From positions 1,496,501 to 1,560,500 of the forward strand of contig WAEK01000006.1 in the NCBI GenBank assembly GCA_011634665.1: a stretch of 64,000 nt of DNA, given 5' to 3'. Below are positions 46,754 to 58,349 of this stretch, piece after piece; position 1 is the stretch's first letter, and the number at the start of each line of letters is the position of its first letter. The position numbers and the translations under genes were made by a program. This DNA is from Mortierella sp. BCC40632. Lineage: Eukaryota > Mortierellomycota > Mortierellomycetes > Mortierellales > Mortierellaceae. The notes below the pieces were generated by a model, which was given only the letters and a program-made list of their open reading frames with translations, was not told the origin of the DNA and did no database searches.

Positions 46754-47352
46754 GTACCATAAACCTACGAAAAAGTAACGGCTGTCTCTTTTTGTTTTCT
46801 TTTTATTGCTGTGCAGGAGAAAAGAATGCATGGAGCAGGGAGAGAGCGAAAGCGAGTGAGAGTGCGAGTGAGAAAGAGAAAAGAAAAAAAAAAAAAAAAA
46901 AAAAAAAAAAGAGAGAGAGATGACAGCAAAGGTGAACAGAGACCAAAGAAGAGGAAACCCCAAAAGCGAAATCTTCATTGCCAGGAGGCAGAGAGAGAAG
47001 AGGAGGAGGAGGAGGAGGAGGCAGAGGAGGAGGAGGCATCAGGGAGTGTGAGGTTCATAAATGTATGGTTTGATTGAAATTTGAGGATCAGCAGGATGAC
47101 GCCTATTGGCTGGCACAGGAGAACATATTTTGTTACGTCGGTCCCCTCTATCACTCTCGCTCTTCCCTTCACACTCTTACTCTCTCTCTCACTCTCTCTC
47201 TCTCACACACACACACACGCACGCACACTCGTTCTCGCTCTCACTCTCTCACCCTCCCTGAATCCTCTCATTCCACCCCCGCTTGCTTGGGACGCGGTCT
47301 CCTTTGATCATACATCATCTGACTGCTGTTCATCTCCTTACTGTCTGTCTGT

Positions 47353-47384
<32 letters not shown>

Positions 47385-47531
47385 CTCTCTCTTCTTCTTC
47401 CATCCTCTCCTCCATCCACTCCCCCCCCTCCATCCCATCTCCACCTTGCTCTCCCACTGAGGCTCTCTTCTCCATCTGAACGATCCTCCTCCTCCTCCTC
47501 CACCTCCTTCTCTTCTTCTTTCTTCCTCTCC
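45946..47531. other. Intergenic region between the C2H2 gene and PBP1
   Basis: 3' flank with A-rich (AAAAC/AAAG)n at 45975-46040, then poly(T) at 46286-46303, 46495-46517 and 46722-46750, poly(A) at 46883-46908, (GAG)n at 46998-47035, and the PBP1 promoter with poly(T) at 47356-47384 and CT-rich DNA. No gene found. Confidence 0.55.
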
Positions 47532-50500
47532 ATGACATCGTTCAGTGGTCGACCTCTCGCCAAAGGTAGCAAGGCCGTCTTTGTCCAAAGGTACACTACT
47601 CTTTACTCAATGACGTCGTCACCCGATGAATCCCCGTTGGATCGATGGAGATCAAATCACTCTTCTTTGTAGTCATTATCATTGTCTATCGTCCCCTTCG
47701 CTCCTTTCTCTCTCACACACTCTCACTCTCTGTGCACAACATCCGATGAACAAGAGAGCGCATGTGATGAGCATTAGAGGAAGGAGTGCGAGGTGACTGG
47801 CAAGCCCATTCTTGTGCTCTTTAATCTCCTCCATCCATCCATGCTCCATGGTCGAGCCAACTCGTAGCTCAGAACACGCGAGTGGACTCCAATAATAATA
47901 AGAGGAAGAATACACAACAATAATAACAACAACAACAACAACAACAACAACGCGCCTTTGTGTGCATGGATGCATGCATTCATGTGAGGGTGGGGTGAAT
48001 CTCTTCAAAATCCCATTCTCATTCTTTGACGAATGTGTCCTATTTTGTTTCTAGGGGCGGGAAGGGCAAATGGGGTGCACCATCGCCCCCTGCCTCGACT
48101 GCTGCAACCTCACCTGTTCCCTCCAATAATGGTCCTAGTCCACGTCCGTCATCGGGGTCAGGCACAGCGGCGGCGGCGGCGGCGGCAGTCAAGGAGTCGG
48201 TGATCAATGAGGTGGATCAACGACACATGCACGATCGGATGCTGTTTCTCTTTACACATATGATTGTAAGCATTCTCCTCTTTCTTTTCTTTTTCTCTCT
48301 TCTTTCTTTGCCAACAACATTTTGCGCGTACAAAAAGTGAAACTGCCATGCCCTCAATGGAAGAGATGCACAAAAAAAAAGAAAAAAAAGAAAAAAAAGA
48401 AAGATGGACTGAATCGATCCATTGTGTCTTCTCTCCCCCCTCTCTACACACACACCTCCCACCCCCGCTAGGGCATGAACGTTGAAGTGATTGTCAAGAA
48501 TGGGTCCAAGTATGAAGGCATCTTTCACACTGCCTTTACCGAGGGAGAGCTCGGGATCGTTCTTCGGCTTGTCAAGACGATTTCAGGACCGGATAAGAAG
48601 GACAAGGATGGTTCCAACACGCTCGGTCATATGATCATCCTCGCCAAGGACTGCATGGCCATCAGCGTTGCCTCTGTTGACTTTGTCCCCCACGAACGCT
48701 CCACTCCTGAACGCGGTGATCGCGAAGGTAATGAAACAAGGGCATATATATAATCTCTCCTCTCTTCTTCTTTCTGATCAATCGTTCTAATCACCTTTCA
48801 TCTCTTCTCTCTCTATCTCTCGTCCACAAAGGATTCAAAACTGATACCGACATCAGTCGCGCCGGAGACATTCGTGAACGAGACCTCAAAAAATGGACCC
48901 CCGAGGAACACGCGTCTTCACTCGGTGGACTCGAGGACGACATAGGCGACGGCTTCATCAATGGCAACAATAATAACGCTGGCAATGCCGGTGCACATGG
49001 ACACGTCTGGGACCAGTTTGCTGTCAATGAACAACTCTTTGGCGTCAAGACTGACTTTGACGAGGAGCTCTACACCACCAAACTGGATCGGTCAGGAGCT
49101 GACTTCAAGGCTCGTGAACTGCAGGCGATTCAGATTGCAAATGAAATTCAACAGAGCGTTTCGGGCAACACGCACATGCAGGAGGAACGAGGTCTGGCTG
49201 TGGACGACAGTGGATTGGATGAGGAAGACCGTTACGGAGCTGTGGTTAGAGCACCCTTACCCCCTGCTCCCACCAACAAGTACATGCCCCCAGCAAGACG
49301 ACTTCAACAGCAACAGCAGCAAGAGCAGTTTAACCAACAAAAACGGCCTTCAACACCTTCACAGCCAGTGTCTACGTCTACTACTGCAACCACTGCTCGT
49401 CCATCGTCCTTAACTGGACCTGGCAAGGCTGTACAGGGATCGGCTACAACTGTTTCCAAGACTGGAACTGTGGACTCTTCAGCCACGAGTGTCTCTTCCT
49501 CTTCAGTGAGTGTGGAGACAAAGGCGAGAGAGAGTACCACTGCCACGACCACGACCACTACGACCACGACCACAACGACCTCTCTGAGTCGATCGAGCTC
49601 AGCCAAGGGATCCAGTACTCAGTACAGTCTCAGTGATTTGAGAACGGCGCACAACCCAATGTCGGCCATCTTGACTGCAGCCACAATCCAAGGATCCAAG
49701 AACCAACAGATTCCTGAGCATGCCCTGGATTCGAGTCAGCTTGAGAATAGTCTGGCTAACTTTGTGACGACGGCCAACGATTTTGTGACCCATGACAAGG
49801 CGTTAGTGACTCAGACCAAGATGGAGTTGAGTCAATTGCTCCGCAAACGGGAAAAGGATGGACTTGCAGCCGAGTTGAAGCAATTTGGCAAGCTGATGAC
49901 CGTAAGTGGGATGCATTTGTTTGTTTGTTTGTTTATTCATTTGATTTTCCTCTTTGTTGACCCCAAGGCTTTTTTTTTTTTTTTTTTTTTGTAAATCGAC
50001 TTTAGAAAAAACTCAACACGCCCGTGCCTGATGATGTCAAACAGATTTTCGCGAAAAAGGGAGATCCCAGTGGTACTACCACTGCTGCTGCTTCCTCTAC
50101 AACCACTTCTGGAGAGCCATCCTCGACCACTAAATCCCCTACTGACAGTAGTAGCAGCAGCAGTAGTCGCAGCAGCAGCAGCAGCAGCAGTAGTAACAGC
50201 AAGCCAACCACTACCAAGGACAAGGGATCGGTAGAAAAGAATGAGACCAAGGAAAAGGACTCGAAAACTGTGGCCACGGCTGCTGCCCCTGCAGCAGCAG
50301 CAGCAACAGCGACGACGACGACAACGACAGTCAAACCTACAGCGCCTCCAGCAGCAACAACTGCAACCAAACCCACAGCAGCTCCGGCAGCCACCACGAC
50401 CAAACCCACGGCACCTGTAGCAGGATCAACTGAAAAGGCTGCTCCAGAGAAGCCTGTGAGTGAGAAGCCTGCGAATGAGAAGCCTGCGAGTGAAAAGCCT

Positions 50501-51543
50501 GCGTTCAAGTTCAATGTCAAGGCTTCTGTGTTCAAGCCCAACATCAATGCGGCTCCTTTTACGCCATCCTCTTCAGCGGCTACCACCTCGACTACAGGAT
50601 CGGATAAAAAAGGAGGATCGACCACAGGCACGCATTCAGGATCTGGAGGAGAAAAGAATATCTTTTTCGGTCGACAGATCAAGAGAGGACATGTTCCTTT
50701 GAGTGAGTTCATGTCGAGTCCATTCAAGAAGGGAACTCAACAAACACCTTTGGCAGCACCTTCTACCGTGGCACCAAGATGGCCCTATGGTGAACGTCCC
50801 TTCCGTCATTTGATGCAAGTAAGCTCGAGATTTGACGAGGATCTTTATGGTCAGGGACAACATGCCAATGCTGCTGCTGCTGCGGCGGCGGCGGCAGCAG
50901 CGGCAGCGGCAGCAGCGAGTGGAGGTTATTATTCGATGAACCCATATTCGTACCCATCGGGTCAGTTTATGCCGGGAGCACCTCCAATGGGGATGGGACC
51001 TAGTCCGATGGGTGTTCCATTTATGGGTACAGGACCCATTCCGTTTTCGCAACCTTTGAATCATTCAGGTAGTGGTGGACCAGGGTTCCCACAGATTGTT
51101 CCGACCACTGGACGTAAGTGAGACTTGAAAAAATGAAGTGCTAGTATTCTCGAAAGGGAAAAATGATGTACTAAAAGGGTCGTTCGTCTTTTCTTTTTTT
51201 TTTTAGCACACACACACGCCTCAAGGTTTCCCTGCAGGTCGGACAGGCATGGTTGCACCTTCTGGGATGCAAATCCCCATGTATCCATATCCTCCTGCCC
51301 CACATGGTATGTTGTAGTCTATGTCTGTATTGTTGGGTCATACAAAGAATCTATTTAAAAAAAAAATAGATGACTGATGGTCTACTTTCTCTCTCTCTCT
51401 GAATTCTGGGTGGGAATTGGAATGAACGGAATAACAGGAGCACCAATGATGATGCGTTATCCACCACCTGAGATGATGCCACCCATGGGACCCAACTCGG
51501 TGATGATGCACCAGCGACAAATGGGCATGGATCCACAAATGAT

Positions 51544-51586
<43 letters not shown>

Positions 51587-52002
51587 CAACAACAACCACC
51601 ACCACCCCCACCACAGCAACAACAACATTACCCTGGTTCGGGTTCAGGCCCAAGGGAACCTGTTTCGAACGAAGGTAAAATCCCTGTCAAATAAAGAGAA
51701 AAAGAAAAAAAGAGAGAGAGTAAGAGAGTTGTATTGACTCGCGCTCTTTTTGAGAACACAATATCTGAATCCATTTGTATATATGAGATGAGAAGAGTTA
51801 AAGGGGGAGGGGGAGGAGTACATTTGTGTATGTTGTGCTAGACTGTATGGGGAGAAAGGGCTGAGGAGAGAGAGAGAGAGAGGGAGAGAAAAACCCTTGG
51901 GGGAGTTTTTTTTTTTTTTTCTCATAAAATCTTTTTTGTATTTTTGTGCTTTGTTTCTCTCTTCTTTTAGAGATTCCGCTTGAAATGGTGGTCAGTCGTT
52001 GA
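47532..52002 (+). CDS. PBP1: Ataxin-2 homologue (poly(A)-binding-protein-binding protein Pbp1)
   Basis: Cytoplasmic RNA-granule protein that binds poly(A)-binding protein and influences mRNA stability, stress granules and TORC1. Exons 47532-47590, 48055-48265, 48472-48727, 48832-49901, 50006-51113, 51226-51306, 51438-51674 and 51971-52002 give 1,017 residues. An Lsm-like domain (about 70-150) holds RMLFLFTHMIGMNVEVIVKN and YEGIFHTAF. An LsmAD domain starts near 235 with FAVNEQLFGVKTDFDEELYT. A PAM2-like motif, VFKPNINAAPFTP, lies near 707-719 (50540-50570). The remainder is Ser/Thr/Ala-rich with poly-Ser, poly-Ala and poly-Gln, and ends in Met/Pro/Gly-rich sequence. The C-terminus is ambiguous. 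Splicing the last intron gives an ending in MVVSR. Reading through stops at 51694 after KIPVK. The 51226 acceptor was chosen for frame and composition. Confidence 0.9.
51549..51600 (+). repeat. CAG/CAA tract encoding poly-Gln near the PBP1 C-terminus
   Basis: About seventeen Gln codons followed by a Pro run. Poly-Gln is the hallmark of human ataxin-2, although there it sits N-terminal; this position is not homologous. Confidence 0.8.
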
Positions 52003-52271
52003 TCCTGGTGGCGAACCTCTTTCAAAAAAAAAAAAGACCAACAGAATACCCCCTTTTTTTTTTTTTTTTTTGCCCTTTCACATCTAATAAAACAAGCAAA
52101 TAAACAAGAGAGAGTGAAAAAAAGAGAAAGAGAGAGACATAAGGCGCTGGCAGCGGATCAAATTACAAATGAACAAATTTGTATGTGGTAGGCATAATTA
52201 CAATAGGATGATCCAAAAGACCCTCCTTTCATTTTTTTTTTAATTTTTTTTTTTTTATCTATTTACTTTGT

Positions 52272-53623
52272 TTAAAGAGTCTTGTACTCATCCGCAGCCT
52301 TGACAAGACGAGCGGTGGTGGCCAACTCCTTGGCACTGTGTCCAGCATCGGCCATAAATTCAAACTGAGCCTCTGGCCAAACCTTGTGCAATTCCCAAGC
52401 AGAAGTAGCAGGGCACACCACATCATATCGACCCTGAACAATCGTAGCAGGAATATGACGGATCTTGTCGACATTCTCCAAGATATGAGCTCCCGATTTG
52501 AAGAATCCCTTGTTGAAGAAATAATGACATTCAATTCGTGCAAAGGCCAAAGCCCAGATGTCTTCAGAGGCCTTGGCAATCTCGACCGGGTCCGTGAAAA
52601 GTTTGGAGGTCGAGCATTCCCAGGTGGACCAGGCCTTGGCGCAACGAAGACGCTCCTCCTCATCATCACCTGTCAAACGCTTATGGTAAGCCTTAATAAA
52701 GTTGTCGCGCTCGTTCTCAGGGATAGGCTTGACATACTCATCCCAAGCATCTATTTGGGGGATAGAGAATATAGTATGTACGTGAGTGAGTGTGTGTGTG
52801 GGGGGGGGGAGGATAGGACGGAACATCCAATTAGAACAGAGAAAGATTCATTATCTTGTTCTTACCAGGGAAGATATGAGAGGCACCTCCCTGCTCATAG
52901 AACCAGCGGAGTTCGCTGTCACGGAGCATAAAGATGCCACGAAGGATAAGAGCCTTGACTCGGTCGGGGTGCTCTTGAGCGTAAACCAAGCTAAAAGAGG
53001 AATCCATAAGTTTTTGTTTGTTTGAAGAGGTGTGTGGGTGGGTGGGTGGTGGGAAAAAAGAAATCGCGTCATTACGGATAAAGAGCGTTAGTGAACGAAA
53101 TCTTGTCTCTACTAGTTCTTTTCCCACTAACGCTACGGCATGTGGGAAAGTGTTCCATGACTAGAGTCTCGTTGTGGAAACAATTGCTTGACTTTTTTTT
53201 TTTCTTCCTCTTGCTATTCCCAGAGAGAGGAAAAAAGAGAGAGAGAAAGAGAGAACGACGCGCTTACCTGAGAGTGCTTCCCCAAGAACCACCAAAGACA
53301 ACCCACTTGTCGATGTTGAGGTGCTCGCGCAACTTTTCAATGTCAGAGACCAAGGCCCAGGTAGTGTTGTCCTCCAAGCAGGCAGTAGGGGTCGACTTGC
53401 CAGCACCACGCTGGTCAAGGAGAATGATCCTGTAGACCTCGGGGTCAAAGTAACGACGATCGTGCTCAGAGACACCACCACCGGGACCACCGTGGAGGTA
53501 GATCACGGGCTTGCCCTGAGGGTTGCCGGATTGTTCATAGTAGACGGTGTGAATGTCGGAGACCTTGAGGAAGCCCTGATCGTAAGAGGCGATCTTTGGG
53601 TAGAGAGCAGGAGACTCGGGCAT
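52272..53623 (-). CDS. Prolyl aminopeptidase (proline iminopeptidase), alpha/beta hydrolase
   Basis: Serine peptidase of family S33 that releases N-terminal proline from peptides; cytosolic, with no signal peptide. Exons 53623-53268, 52990-52866 and 52750-52272 give 319 residues, the normal length for the bacterial-type enzyme. Visible motifs are the oxyanion segment HGGPGGG (44-50), DQRGAGKSTP (70-79), and the nucleophile elbow GGSWGSTL with Ser near 113. HPDRVKALILRGIF follows, then WECSTSKLF, the aspartate in VQGRYDVVCP and the histidine in DAGHSAKE. All three catalytic residues are present. Similarity to bacterial enzymes is strong, but this alone does not show transfer. Introns are phase-consistent. 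Confidence 0.95.
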
Positions 53624-54310
53624 GATGTTGATTTGGTTGGGTGAAAGAGAGATGAAGAAGCGTGGGAGAGAAAGAAATGAGATGCAAAGGCAGGACGACA
53701 CCACGCAACACATGGGAACTGAAAAAAAAGGGCTGAAGAGGACAGGTGAGGAGTGGCTTGTTCTTCTAGCCAGTCATCGTACACGGGATCTTCCCACGCA
53801 CCTTCGTCGCTCTCACTTGGTTCCTGGAAGCTCAGAGGAGCAGACAAACGATCCCTGCTCACCTTTTCTCCCTCTCTCTCTCTCTCTAAATGATAATGTC
53901 GGCTCAAACGGGTCATCGCCCCCCCCCCCCATCTAACATTACCAAGAGGTACCCACACGCAGTCGAGGTGAACCTTCTTCCTAGCTGGATGAACATTTTA
54001 CTGCCCTCTTTTTCGATTGGGCTTGAGACGCGTCGAAAACTAGTTGAAGCAGATTTGGTGTTGATCTGACGAGACCTCTTACTAGTAGGGTACAGGGTAC
54101 TACCAAGAGACCGATTTTGCTATGTGTTTTATTGCTTAATAGAAACATATATACCATCCCGATTTCAGTAGTCGTTCAACGACTCTTCATCGAGAAAGGA
54201 ACGAGAAGTCTTTTACTATCACTACCTTTCCTCTGTCTGTGACATTCTCTCACTCGATTACACGCCAAAGATTACTGGCCTGTGGCTAGAGTTTATGACC
54301 ATGTTTTTTT

Positions 54311-54790
54311 TTGACCAGTTAACCGGTTAACTGAACAAAAAGTTAACTAATTTTTTGGCCAGCCAAATGACCAGTTTTTGACCAGTTTTGACCAAATGAC
54401 CGAATGACTGAGTTAACCAAATGACCAGTTTACCGATTGACTAGGCTAACCGATTGACCGTTTGACCGTTTGACCGAATGACCGATCGACTGGGTTAACC
54501 GATTGACCGATTGACTGATTGACCGATTGACCGATTGACCGATTAACCGATTGACTAGGTTAACCGATTGACTAGGTTAACCGTTTGACCGTTTGACCGT
54601 TTGACTGTTTGACCGAATGACTGGGTTAACCGAATGACTGGGTTAACCGATTGACCGATTGACCGATTGACTGACTGACCAGTTTACTTGATTTGACCAA
54701 AAGGTCAACTTAACCTTTTGACGGATTAACCGACACTGCCAACCAGTCAAAGCAATTTTTGACCAAAATATTTCGGTCAAAGACACTGCC
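54311..54790. repeat. Minisatellite of TGACCGATT / TTAACCGATT units
   Basis: About 480 bp built from degenerate 8-10-bp units with TGACC or TTAACC cores, variously followed by GATT, GTTT, AGTT or GAAT. Longer 16-18-bp composite units (GACTAGGTTAACCGATT type) recur. It begins with a perfect 18-bp palindrome (54316-54333) and ends with a GACACTGCC direct repeat about 50 bp apart. Confidence 0.9.
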
Positions 54791-55537
54791 TGTGGCAGCC
54801 AAGTGTCTTATAGCGACATTGGTTCTTGAACCCTCGATGTCGACTCTCTCCACTCTTAATTGTAGGAGAACTCTTCATGACGTGTTTGGCTAGTATGTTC
54901 ACCTCATGGGCAAAGGGCATATCATACTGGCACGTATACAAAAATCTTGTAGATAGCCAAGCCGACATTATTTTCCCCTACTGATCTTGTTGAAATTAAT
55001 GAAATGGCAGCGACCTCCAGTGTTAAACCAATGATATGATGTAGGAGAGGACAATTGGATGGATAACAACGACAGTGTTTGACCAAGGAAATAAAGGACC
55101 AGACATGGAGGAGATTCGGCTTCAGGAAAAATAAACAGTAATCTTGCATGGAGGAGGGCAGCTCCAAGTAACCCGTTGTGAACTTTTTGGTACTCAATCC
55201 TAGTCTTAGCAACGAGCGTTTCCTCTACTTGCTTAAATGAAAAGAAAAAAAAATAGTTAGCAGGGATTTTGTCAGTATTTGTAGAAGAGGGTTTTTATGT
55301 TTTGGTGGGAGGTTTTTTTTTTTTTTTTTTTTTTTTTTGGATGATAGATAAGGAGATTTCCGGTGTTAATGATTGCTGAATGCTTGCTGCATAGCGTTCG
55401 CCAGTGGATATCCGAAAATATGGATTCAGTTTGGATATCCAATTTTTTTTTTTTTCGGATATGGATTACAATCCAGCAAATCCAATCCGAAGTCAATGTT
55501 GTCCATTTCTTATCCAAATCAAGCCAATCTAGTCCAG

Positions 55538-55757
55538 TCCAATCCAATCCAATCCAATCCAGATAGATAGTACTTGAATAAGTCTCAATGGGCACTGTAA
55601 AACCGTTGAGAGTACCTTATTCATTCTTTTGTATGCAGCATTGCCGCACGATCCATTTCCAAAATGGGAAACGCGATTATTGTTAGTAGATTGATTGAAA
55701 GAACAGCTTTGGATATGAGTTGAGTGGATTGGATTGGATTGGATTGGATTGGATTCC
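55538..55757. repeat. Opposed (AATCC)n and (GGATT)n arms
   Basis: An AATCC pentamer array at about 55538-55560 is matched by a GGATT array at about 55726-55757 in inverted orientation. Arms of more than 20 bp could pair around a loop of about 165 bp. Confidence 0.8.
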
Positions 55758-55917
55758 AAATGGACCCTCTCCCTCCGTTTGTTACAAGTCCTCAGTAGGC
55801 ACTCCTGTGAAAATTTCGGTATGAGTCTGTGATGATCTGGTAACGGTCCCATGAGAATTGTCGCTCGCGTGGAGGTGTGCAAGTATTCCGATTCACTCAT
55901 TGGGGTAATTTTGTAGA

Positions 55918-56000
55918 TTGAGGGTAGAGGCGAGGGCAGAGGCGAGGACAAAGGCAGATGCAAAGGTGAAGGCAAAGGCGAGGACAAGAGCGAAAGCAAA
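55918..56000 (+). repeat. Imperfect hexamer repeat GAGGC(A/G)AAGGC
   Basis: Purine-rich array of roughly 13 degenerate hexamers directly upstream of the KP4-like gene's promoter. It reads as an Ala/Lys/Glu repeat in one frame but has no start or flanking coding signal. Confidence 0.7.
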
Positions 56001-56097
56001 AGGATGGATGTGTAGCTGGGCTCTGTTTAAGAGAAATGGTAAGTTTGCATTGCAACTTTCAAAATGTACATTTGGCATCCTTACTCCCCTTACTTTG

Positions 56098-56105
56098 TAT
56101 AAAAA
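56098..56105 (+). promoter_or_regulatory. TATA box of the KP4-like gene
   Basis: TATAAAAA lies 118 bp upstream of the ATG at 56216, a normal spacing for a regulated fungal promoter. I noticed no other TATA box so well placed in the window. Confidence 0.6.
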
Positions 56106-56215
56106 CGCCTCCCTTCCCTTTCCACCTGTGGTTCGAATAAATTCGATCCCTCATCTTTGTCTTACAACATCGTCCTGAGTTAGCCTTCCAGCCTGCCTTG
56201 CCTAGCATCGAGAGA

Positions 56216-56593
56216 ATGGTCAAATCAATCAGCCTCGCCATCATCGCCTACACTATTGTCGCTACCCTTGTCTTTGGATACTCTGACAACTGCAATGGCA
56301 GCTTCTTCTGTGACAAAAGTATGAGTATCATTTGCACTGGAGCCTATAACCGATTCACTGACGACACAATATACAGTTCCTACACCTCACGTACCAATGG
56401 CCACTGCACCGCTATCTACCGCTGTACTGGGCAGTATCCTGCACTGACCGGTAAACAGATCAAGAGTTTTTTCGCTCCTATATATCTCGGTCAGGGTTGC
56501 AAGGGCTGTGGAAGCCATGCTTTCAATGGAGGGAGTTGTGAAGTCACTCTAAACTACTGTGGCAAATGTGTTGATTCTGGAAATCCCCATTAA
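56216..56593 (+). CDS. Secreted KP4-like killer-toxin homologue, cysteine-rich
   Basis: Small secreted protein of 125 residues. A basic N-terminus and hydrophobic core (about 1-22) form a signal peptide, followed by a mature region with ten cysteines, enough for five disulfides. The spacing and the GKQIKSFFAP segment followed by GCKGCGSHAF and a beta-strand ending in NYC resemble the KP4 fold of the Ustilago maydis viral killer toxin. Chromosomal homologues of that toxin occur in many fungi. KP4 blocks calcium channels and inhibits growth of competing fungi. Whether this copy is active is unknown. It is an uninterrupted frame with a TATA box at 56098 and an AATAAA at 56643-56648, so it looks like an intact gene. 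The neighbourhood is repeat-rich and gene-poor. The family call rests on motif resemblance alone. Confidence 0.7.
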   Translation: MVKSISLAIIAYTIVATLVFGYSDNCNGSFFCDKSMSIICTGAYNRFTDDTIYSSYTSRTNGHCTAIYRCTGQYPALTGKQIKSFFAPIYLGQGCKGCGSHAFNGGSCEVTLNYCGKCVDSGNPH

Positions 56594-56859
56594 ATGACTG
56601 GATTCTGGGATCTACTTTCTAAGGTGGCAATCATTACAGTGAAATAAAACTTCCTTTTTTTTATGGCGAGATATCCCACGCAACTCTTAGGTACCAAATG
56701 TGCCGAGCTTGAAAAGATTCGTGTGTTTTTAACCATAGATAATTTCACAACGAGCTTTGACTACATTTCTCTCTTCTGCAGCAGGACTAAAGTTGGGGTT
56801 AATGTGAAAGAAGTGAGTTCGATGAACTAATTATTCTCACAACCTTTACATTTTAATTA

Positions 56860-57072
56860 ATGTCGGAACAGTCGGAACAAACTACCTCTCAAGAGTTTAG
56901 CGAGACTGAATTTTCTGCCAACCTGATATATACAACAACGCTGGTACCAACCTTGAGAACTGTAGTATTTGTCCCTAACACAATAGTGGAGGTTATTGAT
57001 ATTACCCTCTCCCCGTCTCCCCTTGGCCCTTTCGTCGACATACTAGGGCTTTACAGACCCATCCTAGTTTGA
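56860..57072 (+). pseudogene. Short orphan open frame, possible gene relic
   Basis: 70-codon frame from an ATG with balanced, non-repetitive composition. It has no signal peptide or recognisable domain, and no clear donor to extend it. Downstream sequence in other frames also looks coding-like but contains stops, suggesting a decayed gene or mobile-element fragment. It could also be noise. Confidence 0.2.
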
Positions 57073-58090
57073 TCCGCTAATGGATCTATGCATCAAGATC
57101 CTGTTATTGAAAGCTTGCTCCTTCCAAAAGCCCTCCTGTGTCACCTACTCAAGGTGTCAACGCTCATATCGAGCTCTTCCGTCCAGTGAACCACAGCGCC
57201 GTGTTGTACTCGCCAAGATTAAAAAGGAATACAAACTCGCGGCAATCTCTTGAGATTCAGTTTTACCCTTCCTGTCTCTCCAATATTTCCTGAGCCTGAG
57301 AGACTGGTCAAGGACTCTAACTTTGTCAGAAAACTGTGGTGAGATATGAGGAGCAGGTTGTCTCGAAAAAAGATAAATTGAAAGTCAAAAATGACCTAAG
57401 AAGAAAACGATATAGGGCTAGAAAGAACATCTCTGGTATCCTCAAGTCCAAAAATCCAATTAAAGATGATGATAACGATCCGAAAGGACCACTGTCCCTC
57501 GTCTAATCCCTTCCAAAGTACAATGAAATATAGCTTTCAGTGACAACAACAACAACAACAGCAACAACAACAACAACAACAACAACAACTCTCTTAGTCC
57601 AAATCCTGTAGCATAGAAAATAGCCCCCCCCTCCCAACTAACTAAAAAAAAAGAAAAAAAGAAAAAAAAAAGCCAACTCCATCCACAATTCATCAACATT
57701 TCTTGCTTTCTTTCACTCCTTTGGAATGCAGACAAGCAGTGCATCTGAGAAAGCGATTCCGGCATGTATTTAGATACCCTACAGAGGAGCTATCCTTGAG
57801 TTTCCTTTGAGACTTTTGCTTGCTGCGAATGGATAAGCGATAGCTGGAGGATCATATGACAGAAGATGGGCCATTTTTTCTTTCTTTTTTTTAATACAAA
57901 CTCTTGACGCTAGACCTAGGGTTCCTCAATCCTCTCTTCTGTTCAACTGACAAGCTCTGACAAGTTCTGACAAGCTCTGACAAGCTTCTTTCACTACTCC
58001 TAGGCATTCACCATAGAATGATGCAGAGTATGACAAAAAATAATAAAATAGAAAAAGACACTTCCTCACACACGACTACAACTATGAGCC

Positions 58091-58092
<2 letters not shown>

Positions 58093-58147
<55 letters not shown>
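58093..58147. repeat. (TC)n microsatellite
   Basis: Nearly pure TC array of about 55 bp in intergenic DNA, one of the longest in the window. Confidence 0.9.
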
Positions 58148-58155
<8 letters not shown>

Positions 58156-58317
58156 GGACCCTCCATAGTCTTCCTCATCCTTGGATGCAAATTTATGCTT
58201 GTGTAGTTTCTCCTACAGCTGGACCCTGCTCCAAATCTTCCTTCATTCAATTAACTATTCAAGAGCAGTTTCGTCCTATTTAGAGTTCCCGGAGAGCGAG
58301 AGAAAAGGGGCGCGAAA

Positions 58318-58349
<32 letters not shown>

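Larger units (their letters stand above)
53624..56215. other. Gene-poor repeat island
   Basis: Contains the aminopeptidase promoter (with a C-run at 53920-53930), the TGACC/TTAACC minisatellite (54311-54790), poly(T) at 55313-55338, a GGATAT/GGATT-rich region with opposed arms (55390-55757), a 6-bp purine-rich GAGGCAAAG repeat (55918-56000) and the KP4-like gene promoter. No gene was found in 53990-56215. Open frames over the AATCC repeats are artefacts. Confidence 0.55.

Noticed and set aside
54311..54790. CRISPR-like array
   Set aside because: Units are 8-10 bp, degenerate and contiguous, without unique spacers, and the host is a eukaryote.
55272..55595. Minus-strand frame with repeated DWIGLD units
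   Set aside because: It is a direct translation of the AATCC pentamer array and has no coding context.
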